64,000 nucleotides of DNA from Burkholderiales bacterium (GCA_947381415.1 CANCVB010000003.1:106072-170071); one strand, 5' to 3'. Shown: positions 35,786-45,306, counted from the first letter of the stretch. The notes: generated by a model from the letters alone, not told the origin. Translations and numbers: made by a program.

Positions 35786-36982
35786 TCAGTTATGCAGGTG
35801 ACGCCGCGAGGACCTGAGCAATCCAACAGCGCACAACAACCCCAACAATGAGACAGGAATGGCGGCCACGAACACGCTTTGCAAACCCCAATGGGTACTG
35901 ATTGCCGCACCGCCTAATGCACCCGTCACGCCTGTGAACCCATAGCCAATCACCGCGTACAAAGCCTGTCCCCGCCCCCTTAAGCGCCCTGGAAAATGCT
36001 GCGATAACCAGGCGATACACACCGTGTGTTGAATCGCAAATGTAAACACGTGCAGACATTGCGCCAATAGCAGCACAGGCAGGACCTGACCGAACCAAGC
36101 CGACAAGCCCATGCGCAGGGCCATCAAACCGGTACAGACACACAGCCAAGCAGGCAAGCTCAACCAGTGCAACCAGCGACTCTGAGAGAAGAAGCCGATG
36201 ATTTCGACAATCACCGACATCGCCCACAACACACCAATCATGTCTTTGCCGTAGCCCAATTCATCCAAGTACAGGGAGAAGAATGTATATATCGCCACAT
36301 GTGACAGCACATGGAAAAACAGGGTGGCAAAAAACCACAGGGTTTGCGGTTTACGCAGCACCTTGCCAAATCCGATCTGGCCATTGACCGCATGGGCTGC
36401 TTCGCGCAAATTGGGCAAACTCCACACGCTCACATTGATGGCCACCAACGTGAGCACCGTCCAAAAAGGAAAGTCTGCCATGCCATGCACTTCAAACCAA
36501 TGGCCTGACACAAACACAGTGACCAAGAATCCGACCGACCCCCACAAACGAATACGCCCATAACGACGCACATCCAAGGCCCCTTGGTGACTGACCAAAT
36601 GTGCCATGGCCGCTTCACTCATGGGCATCATCGCGCTGGTGTGAGTGAACATCAAAAACAACACGGCCGCCAACCACCACGGCGACGGGCTGAACAACAG
36701 CCCGAGCGAGCACAACAAAGCCATGCCCGCGCACCAACGCATCAATGGCACGCGCTCGCCATTGCGGTCACTCAGCCATCCCCACAGATAAGGTGCAAAC
36801 ACGCGGGTGACGGCTTGCATGGAGGTGAGCAGGCCAATCATCCACAGGCTCAAACCCAGGTGCTTGAGCCATAACGGTAAATAGGGGTTGAAAAACCCAA
36901 TGTGGGCAAAGTAACTGGCCGACAGCGCAGCAAACGGCACCAGTTGACGCCGCGAGACACGCGGCGCGGCGTCTGTTGTCAT
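35786..36982 (-). CDS. MFS transporter (nucleoside-symporter / HcaT-like subgroup)
   Basis: From ATG 36982 the protein has 398 residues and about twelve membrane helices. It resembles the MFS_1-like group that includes HcaT and nucleoside symporters, with the N-terminal segment SASYFAHIGFFNPYLPLWLKHLGLS and the loop GWLSDRNGERVPLMRW between helices 2 and 3. The cargo is unknown. The earlier ATG (37063) would overlap aroC and is disfavoured. The gene starts 4 bases after the aroC stop. Confidence 0.85.
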   Translation of the reverse strand: MTTDAAPRVSRRQLVPFAALSASYFAHIGFFNPYLPLWLKHLGLSLWMIGLLTSMQAVTRVFAPYLWGWLSDRNGERVPLMRWCAGMALLCSLGLLFSPSPWWLAAVLFLMFTHTSAMMPMSEAAMAHLVSHQGALDVRRYGRIRLWGSVGFLVTVFVSGHWFEVHGMADFPFWTVLTLVAINVSVWSLPNLREAAHAVNGQIGFGKVLRKPQTLWFFATLFFHVLSHVAIYTFFSLYLDELGYGKDMIGVLWAMSVIVEIIGFFSQSRWLHWLSLPAWLCVCTGLMALRMGLSAWFGQVLPVLLLAQCLHVFTFAIQHTVCIAWLSQHFPGRLRGRGQALYAVIGYGFTGVTGALGGAAISTHWGLQSVFVAAIPVSLLGLLCAVGLLRSSRRHLHN

Positions 36983-36986
36983 GACT

Positions 36987-38087
36987 TCAATCGCCGCGTT
37001 GCGCGGGAATCGGGTGCACAGGTGGCAGCACATCGCCACACTGCGCGCGGTGGCGCAGGGCATGGTCCATCACCACCAGGGCCAGCAAGGCTTCGGCGAT
37101 GGGCGTGGCACGAATGCCCACGCAGGGGTCGTGGCGACCCTTGGTTTGCACCTGAACAGCTTGGCCCGCACTGTCTATGCTGTCGCGCGGCGTGAGGATG
37201 GAGCTGGTGGGCTTGATGGCGATGCTCACCTCCAAGTCTTGACCTGTGCTGATGCCGCCCAACACGCCACCAGCGTTGTTGTTGGCAAAACCCTTTGGTG
37301 TCAAGCTGTCGCCATGGGTGGAGCCACGTTGTGCCACGCTGGCAAAACCCGCCCCCATCTCCACGCCTTTGACCGCGTTCAAACCCATCATGGCGTAAGC
37401 GATGTCGGCGTCCAAGCGGTCGTAAATGGGCTGACCCAAACCGACGGGCATGCCACGCGCCACCACCCGGATGCGTGCACCGCAAGAGTCACCCGCTTTG
37501 CGCAAACTGTCCATATAGGCTTCAAGGTAGGCCACATCGGCCACGGGTGCATAAAACGGGTTGTTCGGCACATGGGCCCAGTCTTCAAAACCGATGGCGT
37601 GTTCACCCAATTGCGTCATGCATCCGATGAAAGTCGTGCCCAATTTCTCTGCCAGCCATTTTTTGGCCACAGCGCCAGCAGCGACCGTGGGTGCCGTGAG
37701 TCGGGCGGATGAGCGACCACCGCCACGGGGGTCGCGCACGCCGTATTTTTGGGTGTAGGTGTAATCGGCATGTCCTGGCCGAAAGGTTTGCAAGATGTCG
37801 CTGTAATCTTTGCTGCGCTGGTCGGTGTTCTGAATCATCAGGGCAATAGGGGTGCCAGTGGTCACGCCTTGGTAGACGCCACTGAGGATTTGCACCTGGT
37901 CAGGTTCTTGGCGTTGCGTCACATGCCGGCTGGTGCCAGGGCGGCGACGGTCCAGGTCGTGCTGGATGTCGGCCTCGCTCAAGGCCATGCCCGGTGGGCA
38001 GCCGTCAATCACGCAGCCAATGGCTGGGCCGTGGGATTCACCAAAGTTGGTGACGGTGAAAAGTGTTCCGAAGGTGTTGCCGCTCAT
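36987..38087 (-). CDS. aroC: Chorismate synthase
   Basis: AroC makes chorismate from EPSP using reduced FMN, the last shikimate step. From ATG 38087 ([10 protein letters not shown]) it has 366 residues. Signature segments are [43 protein letters not shown] and [19 protein letters not shown]. An ATG at 38108 adds seven atypical residues. A C-terminal [10 protein letters not shown] tail is usual in this clade. The MFS gene follows. Confidence 0.97.
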   Translation of the reverse strand: MSGNTFGTLFTVTNFGESHGPAIGCVIDGCPPGMALSEADIQHDLDRRRPGTSRHVTQRQEPDQVQILSGVYQGVTTGTPIALMIQNTDQRSKDYSDILQTFRPGHADYTYTQKYGVRDPRGGGRSSARLTAPTVAAGAVAKKWLAEKLGTTFIGCMTQLGEHAIGFEDWAHVPNNPFYAPVADVAYLEAYMDSLRKAGDSCGARIRVVARGMPVGLGQPIYDRLDADIAYAMMGLNAVKGVEMGAGFASVAQRGSTHGDSLTPKGFANNNAGGVLGGISTGQDLEVSIAIKPTSSILTPRDSIDSAGQAVQVQTKGRHDPCVGIRATPIAEALLALVVMDHALRHRAQCGDVLPPVHPIPAQRGD

Positions 38088-38120
38088 GGAAGGATTATCC
38101 CCGAGCAAGGCACTGCCGCA

Positions 38121-39023
38121 TCACCACCGCCCGGAAGCCCCGCCGCCGGCACTGTCGCCACCTCCCCCAGAACGGGTGCCAGAGCCAGCACCGGAACCGA
38201 TGTTGAGGGAGAAAGGCTGGTTACCCCCCTTGCCGGACTGTTTAATGGTTTGAATTTTTGCCCTGCAGAAATACCCCAACACCATGAAAAGCGCACTGAG
38301 CCACTTGTTGGCGCTGAACCAGTAACACAAAGCACCTGCAAGAAGGGCTGTCGTCAAGGCGGCTGGCAAGGGCCAAAGAAATCGAGAAAGGTAGTTCCGT
38401 ATGAGCGAAAAAATAACGTAGAACCAGAAGGCAAGAAGCAATCCAAAAAGGGCATCCGTCCCCCACTTTTTGATCTGAGACCACCATTTTTGTTGAAAGG
38501 TATCAGGGTTGGCCATTTCCAACCCGCCGCCACCGAGAATGGCCTGCTGCAAACTTTGCAAGGCTTCACGCAAGCCCGTTGCATACTGTCCTTGACGAAA
38601 GGCGGGTGCCATCTGCGTGTCAATGATGCGTTTGGCCAAAACATCCGGAATGGCCGACTCCAATGCACGGTAGGGCGCGATTCGCACGCGGCGGTCTTTC
38701 GTTGCAACCACTAACAGCAAGCCGTCACCAATCCCTTGGCGACCCAGTTTCCAGTGTTCTGCCACGCGCTGGGTGTAGTCGGTGATGTCTTCGGGTTGCG
38801 TGCTTCCAACGATCAATACCCCAATTTGAGCGCCATGCTGGGCTTCAAAGGCGATGAGCTCTTTCTCCAGCAATTGCTGCTCCGCGTAGGGCAGCACATG
38901 GGCCAGATCGGTGACATGCGCGTGGTAGTCCGGTAGCACCAGCAAGGGCGCGGCAGCAAACACCACACCCACCATCAGGTGAGCCAACACAAAGACAAAG
39001 GCGACGAATTTTTTCATGCTCAT
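38121..39023 (-). CDS. TPM-domain membrane protein (YgcG family)
   Basis: This 300-residue protein has a signal sequence and then a TPM domain: VTDLAHVLPYAEQQLLEKELIAFE and IGVLIVGSTQPEDITDYTQRVAEHWKLG, GDGLLLVVATKDRRVRI. Two to three membrane helices follow (about 190-245) and the tail is Gly/Ser-rich (SGAGSGTRSGGGG...). The family often neighbours LemA, as here, and is thought to act in envelope or photosystem assembly, but function is not established. Its start overlaps the LemA stop by four bases. Confidence 0.88.
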   Translation of the reverse strand: MSMKKFVAFVFVLAHLMVGVVFAAAPLLVLPDYHAHVTDLAHVLPYAEQQLLEKELIAFEAQHGAQIGVLIVGSTQPEDITDYTQRVAEHWKLGRQGIGDGLLLVVATKDRRVRIAPYRALESAIPDVLAKRIIDTQMAPAFRQGQYATGLREALQSLQQAILGGGGLEMANPDTFQQKWWSQIKKWGTDALFGLLLAFWFYVIFSLIRNYLSRFLWPLPAALTTALLAGALCYWFSANKWLSALFMVLGYFCRAKIQTIKQSGKGGNQPFSLNIGSGAGSGTRSGGGGDSAGGGASGRW

Positions 39024-39625
39024 TGATGACCAAAGTCGATGCGTGGGGCTTTTTTGATCTCTGCCTCGTTGTCAACGGTGAAACCCTCTTTGGTTTTGTA
39101 GCCCATCGCCATGGCCGTCAGGTTGCTTGGGAAACTGCGCACCATGACGTTGTAGTTTTGGACCGATTTGATATAGCGGTTGTTGGCCAAAGCGATGCGG
39201 TTTTCAGTCCCTTCCAATTGCACACGCAGGTCGGCAAAGCTTTGGTTGGCCCTGAGCGCGGGGTATCTTTCGGACACCACCATCAAGCGAGAAATGGCGC
39301 CACCCAAGGTGTTTTGCGCGGCTTGAAATGATTTCATCGCCTCGGGGTTGTTGAGGGTGTCGGGGGTGATTTGGATGCTGCTGGCTTTGGCGCGCGCCTC
39401 AATCACTTTGGTGAGGGTGTCTTTTTCAAAATTGGCTTCCCCTTTGACGGTTTCAACCAAACTCGGGACGAGGTCATTGCGGCGCTTGTACTGGTTCAAG
39501 ATTTCTTTGCCGTCGGCATCAACCTGTTCATCCAAACGTTGAAACTCGTTGTATCCACAAGCACTCAATGTGAGGCAGAACAACAGTGTCAATACCAACC
39601 AAGGGCGCACCAACAATACTTTCAT
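39020..39625 (-). CDS. LemA family lipoprotein
   Basis: This 201-residue protein has a lipobox (LTLSAC, Cys23) and the LemA core: GYNEFQRLDEQVDADGKEILNQYKRRNDLVPSLVETVKG, then YPALRANQSFADLRVQLEGTENRIA and NRYIKSVQNYNVMVRSFPSN. LemA proteins are helical-bundle membrane-anchored proteins of unclear role, commonly co-encoded with TPM-domain proteins as here. It is the first gene of the lemA-TPM-aroC-MFS-regulator-kinase minus-strand run. Confidence 0.93.
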   Translation of the reverse strand: MKVLLVRPWLVLTLLFCLTLSACGYNEFQRLDEQVDADGKEILNQYKRRNDLVPSLVETVKGEANFEKDTLTKVIEARAKASSIQITPDTLNNPEAMKSFQAAQNTLGGAISRLMVVSERYPALRANQSFADLRVQLEGTENRIALANNRYIKSVQNYNVMVRSFPSNLTAMAMGYKTKEGFTVDNEAEIKKAPRIDFGHQ

Positions 39626-39740
39626 CTTCGTCCTCCGTCTGGAAAGGCACGAATACTACATTAAAGTACTATTTAAAACTGAATAATGATTAAAAATATG
39701 TATATGCAAATATAAAATGTCTCTTCAAGTGAGACCGAAT

Positions 39741-39866
39741 ATGCCCATCACTGTGAGAACCGCACGGGAACAAGATTTGCAAGAGATTGCCTATCTGTTT
39801 GCTGCTGATGGGCAGTTTTATGAATACACAAAGTCCAATCGCTTTAACAGGCAATGTGCAGGGTAA
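39741..39866 (+). pseudogene. Truncated GNAT acetyltransferase remnant
   Basis: The frame ATG 39741 to TAA 39864-39866 encodes 41 residues that look like the first strand and helix of a GNAT N-acetyltransferase (MPITVRTAREQDLQEIAYLF). The acetyl-CoA binding motif is absent. It is too short to be functional and probably a deletion remnant. It could be a chance frame, but the RTAREQDLQEI pattern is suggestive. It lies in an AT-rich gap between lemA and the methyltransferase gene. Confidence 0.45.
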
Positions 39867-39915
39867 AGGATGAGATCTTCTGCACCTACGCTTGGCTTTC
39901 TAAGGAAGGATGATC

Positions 39916-40491
39916 ATGCTCAACCAACATTTCACTCGGCCCAGCGTCGTGCAACGTCTTTTCGAAGCCACTCAATTGATGGGCTTCACCATGGCATCAG
40001 ATCCACTTACTTGCACACTGTTGCGAAGTTTGGCTGCGAGCAAACCAGGCGGGAATTTTCTAGAACTTGGGTCGGGAACAGGGCTTTCTACGGCTTGGAT
40101 CCTTGATGGCATGGATGAAAAGGCAACTCTCACCACTGTGGACAATGACTTCAAACTCCTTAGCATTCTGAATCAGCATCTTGGCGAAGATCCTCGGCTT
40201 AAGGTGGTCTGCGCAGATGGCGACGAATTTTTACAACAGGCAAAACACCAATTCTTTGACTTTATCTTTGCAGACACATGGTCAGGTAAATACCGACTAC
40301 TGGATGAAGCCTTATCTATGGTCAAGCCCGGCGGTATTTATCTGATCGATGACATGCTGCCTCAAGCAAACTGGCCTGAAGGTCATGCCCAAAAAGTGGA
40401 AAACTTGCTGAAAAAAATGTATTCATTGCGTGAGTGGCACGTCACGACGTTGAATTGGGCAAGTGGCGTGGTCATCGCTGTTCGGCGTTGA
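39916..40491 (+). CDS. SAM-dependent methyltransferase (O-methyltransferase-like)
   Basis: The 191-residue protein has the class I motif FLELGSGTGLSTAW, motif II-like TTVDNDFKLL, and FDFIFADTWSGKYRLLDEALSMVKPGGIYLIDDMLPQ. This suggests a small O-methyltransferase fold. No substrate can be assigned. An earlier ATG at 39910 directly abuts the GGAAGG site, so ATG 39916 is preferred. Neighbouring genes look accessory (GNAT remnant, toxin-antitoxin). Confidence 0.82.
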   Translation: MLNQHFTRPSVVQRLFEATQLMGFTMASDPLTCTLLRSLAASKPGGNFLELGSGTGLSTAWILDGMDEKATLTTVDNDFKLLSILNQHLGEDPRLKVVCADGDEFLQQAKHQFFDFIFADTWSGKYRLLDEALSMVKPGGIYLIDDMLPQANWPEGHAQKVENLLKKMYSLREWHVTTLNWASGVVIAVRR

Positions 40492-40716
40492 ATGGGGCAC
40501 TCTAGGGCTTGGCCCTGCGGAGCAATGATGCGGTTTGCACCCTTGGCCCGAATATCGACTCATTTTGCTGAATGTGGGTGACCATGTTGCGGTGTATTTG
40601 TCCTTCAACGAAGTAATCAGCGCACATTGATTCAACTTTACCTTTGCAGATTGATCCGCCACACTTTTTGACTTTGTCATGCCAAACAGGTCACGGATAT
40701 CTTGTGGGTACAATAA

Positions 40717-40995
40717 TTGAATCATTATTCCTTCCATCCCAGCAAATCTGAGCGCAATCTGTTGTTGCGGGGGTTTGATTTTTCCCGGGTAGTGGATTTT
40801 GAATGGGACAGCGCTTTGATTTCTCAAGATAAGCGCCAAGACTATTCGGAAAATCGATTTCAGGCCTTGGGGTGGATCGGAGAACACTTGCATATGCTGA
40901 TCTTCACACCAAGGGGTGGCGTGATTCATGTGATCAGCCTGCGAAGAGCCAACCAACGAGAAAGAAACCGTCATGCCGCGCAAACCAAACCCTGA
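40717..40995 (+). CDS. brnT: BrnT-family toxin (type II toxin-antitoxin)
   Basis: The 92-residue protein resembles BrnT ribonuclease toxins: FHPSKSERNLLLRGFDFSRVVDF (DxxKxxxNxxKHGIxFxxA-like), FQALGWIGEHLHMLIFTPRGGVIHVISLRRANQRER. The start is TTG at 40717, directly after an in-frame TAA, so no earlier start exists in frame. No strong ribosome site is visible. It overlaps the antitoxin gene by 23 bases, the usual brnT-brnA order. It could have lost activity, which the sequence cannot show. Confidence 0.8.
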   Translation: MNHYSFHPSKSERNLLLRGFDFSRVVDFEWDSALISQDKRQDYSENRFQALGWIGEHLHMLIFTPRGGVIHVISLRRANQRERNRHAAQTKP

Positions 40996-41272
40996 ATTGA
41001 CAGACTCAGACAACCCAGAAGCGGATGAAGGCTGGTTTGAGAATGCGCGCCCGGCGCGGGAGGTGCTTTCAAAACTTGTGGGTGAAACATCGGCGCAAGA
41101 ACTTCTCAAATCCAAAAGAGGTCGCCCTCCGCTGCCAAGCACCAAACGTCACATCAACCTGCGCATTGATGAAGACATCATTCACGCGTTCCAAGCATCG
41201 GGGCAAGGATGGCAAACACGCATGAATTTGGCCTTGCGTGAATGGCTGAGTGGGCAAGCCAAGCTGCATTAA
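40973..41272 (+). CDS. brnA: BrnA-family antitoxin
   Basis: The 99-residue protein has the BrnA C-terminal ribbon-helix-helix signature: RGRPPLPSTKRHINLRIDEDIIHAFQ followed by GQGWQTRMNLALREWL. The N-terminal 50 residues would wrap the BrnT toxin. It begins inside the brnT 3' end (overlap 23 bases). The pair would be autoregulated by BrnA binding near its promoter in the 40492-40716 region, but I could not identify operator repeats. Confidence 0.85.
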   Translation: MPRKPNPELTDSDNPEADEGWFENARPAREVLSKLVGETSAQELLKSKRGRPPLPSTKRHINLRIDEDIIHAFQASGQGWQTRMNLALREWLSGQAKLH

Positions 41273-41300
41273 GCTTGGCCAACCACATAGGATGAATGAC

Positions 41301-41756
41301 TTAAGTGGCCTTCTCACCTTCTTCCGCCGGCCAGTCCCGTATGTAAGCCTTGAGCATTTGGTTCTCGAAATTTTGGCTGTCCACCACCGCCTTGGCCACA
41401 TCGTAAAAACTCACCACACCCATGAGCTCGCGTTTGCTGAGCACGGGCAAGTAGCGGGCATGGCGCTCCAACATCATGCGGCGCACCTCGTCCAACTCGG
41501 TGTCGGGTGAACAAGTGAGGGGATGGTCGTCCATGGCCCCGCGCACCGTGGTCTGCCCCAAGGTACCGCCGTTGTTGGTCAGGGCCAGAATCACTTCGCG
41601 AAACGTGAGGATGCCCACCAAATCACCATGGTCCATCACCAACATGGAGCCCAAATCATGATCGGCCATGGTTTTCACTGCATCGGCCAAGGGGGCAAGC
41701 GGCGTGGTGGTGTAGAGCGTGGTGCCTTTGATGCGCAGGATGTCGCTGACTTTCAT
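41301..41756 (-). CDS. CBS-domain protein
   Basis: From ATG 41756 (after GAGGAAACC) the protein has 151 residues with two CBS motifs: ADAVKTMADHDLGSMLVMDHGDLVGILTFREVI and TELDEVRRMMLERHARYLPVLSKRELMGVVSFYDVA. Such stand-alone CBS pairs usually sense adenine nucleotides. It is transcribed divergently from metY across 87 bases. A longer frame to 42011 runs antisense into metY and is a shadow. Confidence 0.9.
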   Translation of the reverse strand: MKVSDILRIKGTTLYTTTPLAPLADAVKTMADHDLGSMLVMDHGDLVGILTFREVILALTNNGGTLGQTTVRGAMDDHPLTCSPDTELDEVRRMMLERHARYLPVLSKRELMGVVSFYDVAKAVVDSQNFENQMLKAYIRDWPAEEGEKAT

Positions 41757-41843
41757 GGTGGTTTCCTCACAGCCATTGTTTTTGGCTTGGCTTTCAATAT
41801 AGCCCACAATCTGCGTTTGGTACACCGGATGAACGAGAACACC

Positions 41844-43151
41844 ATGACTGGATACGCCGACCCCCATTTCGATACGCTCGCCCTGCATGCGGGCAGCCAG
41901 CCTGACCCCGCCACTGGCGCTCGTGCGGTGCCCATTCACCTGACCACCTCGTTTGTGTTCGAGTCCTCCGACCAAGCCGCCGCTTTGTTCAACCTCGAAC
42001 GACCTGGCCATGTCTACAGCCGCATCAGCAACCCCACCACCGCGGTGTTTGAGCAGCGCATCGCGGCATTAGAAGGCGGCATTGGGGCCATCGCCACCGC
42101 CAGTGGCCAGGCCGCTTTGCACCTGAGTGTCGCCACGCTCATGGGCGCGGGTTCGCACATCGTGTCCAGCTCGGCGCTGTATGGCGGTTCGCACAACCTG
42201 TTGCATTACACGCTGCGCCGCTTTGGCATCGAAACCACGTTTGTGAAGCCTGGTGACATCGACGCCTGGCGTGCCGCTATCAGGCCCAACACCAAGCTGT
42301 TGTTTGGCGAGACGGTGGGCAACCCTGGTCTGGATGTGCTGGACATTCCCAGCATTTCGCAGCTGGCACACGAGCACGGTGTGCCGCTGTTGGTCGACGC
42401 CACCCTGACCACCCCCTATTTGCAAAAGCCTTTGTCCTTGGGCGCGGATTTGGTCTACCACTCGGCCACCAAGTTCTTGAGCGGCCATGGCACGGTCATT
42501 GGCGGCGTGGTGGTCGATGGCGGTTCTTTCGATTGGGAGGCCAGCGGCCAATTTCCAGAACTCTCCGAGCCCTACGAAGGCTTTCACAACATGGTCTTCA
42601 CCGAGGAAAGCACCGTGGGTGCGTTCCTGCTGCGCGCGCGCCGAGAAGGTTTGCGCGACTTTGGGGCTTGTCTGAGCCCGCACTCGGCTTGGTTGATTTT
42701 GCAGGGCATGGAAACCTTGCCACTGCGCATGGAGCGCCACTTGGCCAACACCGAAAAAGTGGTGAACTTCTTGGTGGCTCACTCCATGGTGTCCAGGGTA
42801 GGCCATCCGCTGATGCCCGATCACCCCAGCCATGCACTGGCACAAAAACTGTTGAAGGGCGGCGCTCGAGGCGCAGGTTCGGTGTTCAGCTTTGACATCA
42901 AGGGCTCGCGCACACAAGGCCGCGCGTTCATTGAAGCCTTGAAAATCTTCAGCCATCTGGCCAATGTGGGTGACAGCAAATCGCTGGTGATCCACCCCGC
43001 CAGTACCACGCATTTCCGCATGAGCGACGAAGCCTTGGCCTCGGCGGGCATCGGTGCGGGCACCATCCGTTTGTCCATTGGTTTGGAAGATGCAGACGAT
43101 TTGATCGACGACTTGAAGCGGGCGCTCAAAGCCGCTGAAAAAGCAGCTTGA
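41844..43151 (+). CDS. metY: O-acetylhomoserine sulfhydrylase (MetY-type)
   Basis: This 435-residue Cys/Met metabolism PLP enzyme makes homocysteine (or methionine) from O-acetylhomoserine and sulfide (or methanethiol). Features: FDTLALHAGSQPDPATGARAVPIHLTTSFVF, VYSRISNPTTAVFEQRIAALEGG, SSALYGGSHNLLHYTL, and the PLP lysine at 210 in HSATKFLSGHG. The roughly 430-residue length fits MetY better than the ~390-residue MetZ. The start may be ATG 41829 instead. The next gene's start (GTG 43163) follows closely. Confidence 0.9.
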   Translation: MTGYADPHFDTLALHAGSQPDPATGARAVPIHLTTSFVFESSDQAAALFNLERPGHVYSRISNPTTAVFEQRIAALEGGIGAIATASGQAALHLSVATLMGAGSHIVSSSALYGGSHNLLHYTLRRFGIETTFVKPGDIDAWRAAIRPNTKLLFGETVGNPGLDVLDIPSISQLAHEHGVPLLVDATLTTPYLQKPLSLGADLVYHSATKFLSGHGTVIGGVVVDGGSFDWEASGQFPELSEPYEGFHNMVFTEESTVGAFLLRARREGLRDFGACLSPHSAWLILQGMETLPLRMERHLANTEKVVNFLVAHSMVSRVGHPLMPDHPSHALAQKLLKGGARGAGSVFSFDIKGSRTQGRAFIEALKIFSHLANVGDSKSLVIHPASTTHFRMSDEALASAGIGAGTIRLSIGLEDADDLIDDLKRALKAAEKAA

Positions 43152-43162
43152 AGGAGAGCCCT

Positions 43163-43969
43163 GTGCACATCAATGTCAACGGTCAATCCACTTACGCTTA
43201 CACAGGCGGCAAACATTTCAACCCCGCACTGCCTACCGTGGTGCTGATCCACGGCGTGCTGTGCGACCACAGTGTGTGGGCGTTGCAAAGCCGCTATTTG
43301 GCCAACCATGGTTGGAACGTGCTGGCCATCGATTTACCCGGCCACTGCCGAAGCAAGGGTGCGCCACCGGCCACGGTGCAAGATGCCGCCCATTTCATCC
43401 AGGCTTTGTTGGATGCCCAAGGCGTCCAACAAGCGGCCTTGGTGGGCCACAGTTTTGGTTCACTCATTGCCCTGCAAACAGCGGCCAACATGGGCGAGCG
43501 CATCAGCCATTTGGTGATGGTGGGCACGGCTTACCCCATGAAGGTGTCGCAAGCATTGTTAGACGCCTCATTGAACGAACCGGAGAAAGCCCTGCACATG
43601 ACCAATGTGTTTTCTCGGGCCACCTTGGCACCGCCCTCGGGCGCGGGGTCATGGGTGTTTGGCGCGAGCTTGGCCTTGGGTCGGCGGGTGCTTGCCAGCA
43701 ACCCAATCGCCAATGTGTTTCACACCGGCTTCAATGCCTGCAACAACTACGACCATGGCTTGCAAGCCATGGCGACCGTCACCTGCCCGGTGTTGATGGT
43801 TTTGGGTGAAACTGACCAAATGACCACGCCGAAGAATGCGCAGCCGCTCATCGCCCAAGCGCATGAAAGTGGCAAGCGCTTGAAAGTGGTGACGATTCCC
43901 AATGGCCATCACCAAATGAGCGAGTCGCCGGATGAAACACTGGACGCGTTGATCGCCTTTTTGCGCTAA
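43163..43969 (+). CDS. Alpha/beta hydrolase
   Basis: The 268-residue protein starts at GTG 43163 with an AAGGAG site 7 bases upstream. Active-site features are HGVLCDHSVW (oxyanion region), DLPGHCRS, the nucleophile elbow GHSFGS (Ser), LGETDQMT (Asp) and the terminal NGHHQM (His). Substrate unknown. In this family such proteins often accompany methionine or ester metabolism, but position beside metY is the only hint. Convergent with the DadA-like gene. Confidence 0.87.
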   Translation: MHINVNGQSTYAYTGGKHFNPALPTVVLIHGVLCDHSVWALQSRYLANHGWNVLAIDLPGHCRSKGAPPATVQDAAHFIQALLDAQGVQQAALVGHSFGSLIALQTAANMGERISHLVMVGTAYPMKVSQALLDASLNEPEKALHMTNVFSRATLAPPSGAGSWVFGASLALGRRVLASNPIANVFHTGFNACNNYDHGLQAMATVTCPVLMVLGETDQMTTPKNAQPLIAQAHESGKRLKVVTIPNGHHQMSESPDETLDALIAFLR

Positions 43970-44005
43970 CCCATGCCTTGTTGCCCAGCCCACCATGCGA
44001 TGGTG

Positions 44006-45253
44006 TCACAGAAATCGCTCGACCCGATAGGGCTTGGTGTCTGCAAAGGGCGTTTCACCCGTCATCATCTCTGCCAGCAAGCGACCACTGGATGCGGCCT
44101 GGGTCAGCCCGTGGTGCGCATGGCCAAAACTGAACCACAGGCCTGCGTGCTTGGGCGCTGGGCCCAGCACAGGCACCATGTCGGGCGTACAGGGGCGTGA
44201 GCCCAGCCAAGGCTGTGCATCGACGCGCGAACCCAGGCCAGCGAGCGCTTTGGCGACAGGTTCGATGCGATCCAGCTGAACTGGCGTGGCAGGGGCATCA
44301 CGCAGGGCAAATTCAGCGCCGGTGGTCAAACGCACACCCCGCAGCATGGGCACCATCGCATACCCATGTTCAACGTCCACGATGGTGTGTTGCAAGCAAG
44401 CGCCCGGGGCGCTGAAATGCATGTGATAGCCACGCTTGCGCCCCATCGGCAAGTGGTAGCCCAGTTGCCGCGCCATGTCCTCGCCCCAAGGCCCCAAGGC
44501 CAACACCGCTTGTGGTGCGTCAATGCGGCCGTGGTCTGACTGCACCGACCAAGCGTTGCCATGCATGCGCAAGGTATGGGCATCACCATGGAAAAATCGC
44601 CCGCCCCGCTGTTCGAACAGCCGTTGGTAGGCTGTCGACAATGCCTGCGGGTCTTGGATTTGCCTTGCGTCGGGGTAGTGCACACCACCGAGCAAGCCAG
44701 ATGACAGCGCAGGCTCTTTGGCCAACAGCTCTGTGGCCGTTAGCACATGGGCTTGAACGCCAAAAGCACGGCTTTGCTCGGCCATGTCCAGACTTTGGCG
44801 CGCACTTTCCTCTTGGCGAAACACCTTGATCCAACCTTTGTCATTCACCAAGTGTTGCGCACCTGCCGCTTCAATCAAGGGCAGATGCTCGCTCCAACTG
44901 TGCGCGATCAGTGGCATCGCCGCTTGTATGGCTTGTGGGTACAGGGCTGGCGAAGAATGCTGCCAATACCGCCACATCCACGGCAGCAAAGCGGGTAAAG
45001 CTCGCCAGTGGTAATGGGCCGCGGTGCGCCGCCCCAAGGCATAGGCCAACAAGGTTGGGAAGTCGCGCGGAAACGCGTAAGGAAACACGGTGCTGCGTTC
45101 AATCAGTCCAGCGTTGCCAAAACTGGTGGCGGCTCCTGGTTCGCCTTTGTCCACCAAGACCACATCACGCCCGCGTTCTTGCAGCTTGAGCGCCAAACTC
45201 AGGCCGACGATGCCTGCGCCCAAGACCAACACATCCACCGATTTATTTTGCAT
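44006..45253 (-). CDS. FAD-dependent D-amino-acid dehydrogenase-like protein (DadA family)
   Basis: From ATG 45253 the protein has 415 residues. The N-terminal dinucleotide-binding stretch VLVLGAGIVGLSLALKLQERG and FGNAGLIERSTVFPYAFP are typical of DadA-like oxidases. LGPWGEDMARQLGY, RKRGYHMHF, PWLGSRPCTPDMVPVLGP and GHAHHGLTQAASSG follow. It would deaminate D-amino acids or related amines and pass electrons to the respiratory chain. An upstream ATG at 45340 overlaps yihY and is unlikely. Its start is 53 bases from the yihY stop. Confidence 0.87.
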   Translation of the reverse strand: MQNKSVDVLVLGAGIVGLSLALKLQERGRDVVLVDKGEPGAATSFGNAGLIERSTVFPYAFPRDFPTLLAYALGRRTAAHYHWRALPALLPWMWRYWQHSSPALYPQAIQAAMPLIAHSWSEHLPLIEAAGAQHLVNDKGWIKVFRQEESARQSLDMAEQSRAFGVQAHVLTATELLAKEPALSSGLLGGVHYPDARQIQDPQALSTAYQRLFEQRGGRFFHGDAHTLRMHGNAWSVQSDHGRIDAPQAVLALGPWGEDMARQLGYHLPMGRKRGYHMHFSAPGACLQHTIVDVEHGYAMVPMLRGVRLTTGAEFALRDAPATPVQLDRIEPVAKALAGLGSRVDAQPWLGSRPCTPDMVPVLGPAPKHAGLWFSFGHAHHGLTQAASSGRLLAEMMTGETPFADTKPYRVERFL

Positions 45254-45306
45254 AGATCCCATGATTTTGCTGCTTTGTCCGAAGGCGTGCGCCGCAGGAA
45301 ACCAAA

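Noticed and set aside
37749..38714. 321-codon plus-strand frame opposite aroC and the TPM gene
   Set aside because: Antisense to two coherent genes; low-complexity and no domain.
40423..41145. 241-codon minus-strand frame over the BrnT/BrnA region
   Set aside because: It is antisense to the BrnT/BrnA frames and has no domain, and the plus-strand proteins match known families.
42069..43013. 315-codon minus-strand frame opposite metY
   Set aside because: Antisense to a clear PLP enzyme; no domain.
43991..44005. Inverted repeat CACCAT-GCG-ATGGTG between the hydrolase and DadA-like genes
   Set aside because: Short stem and no T tract, so a terminator cannot be supported. Convergent genes could still use it, but it is too weak to call.
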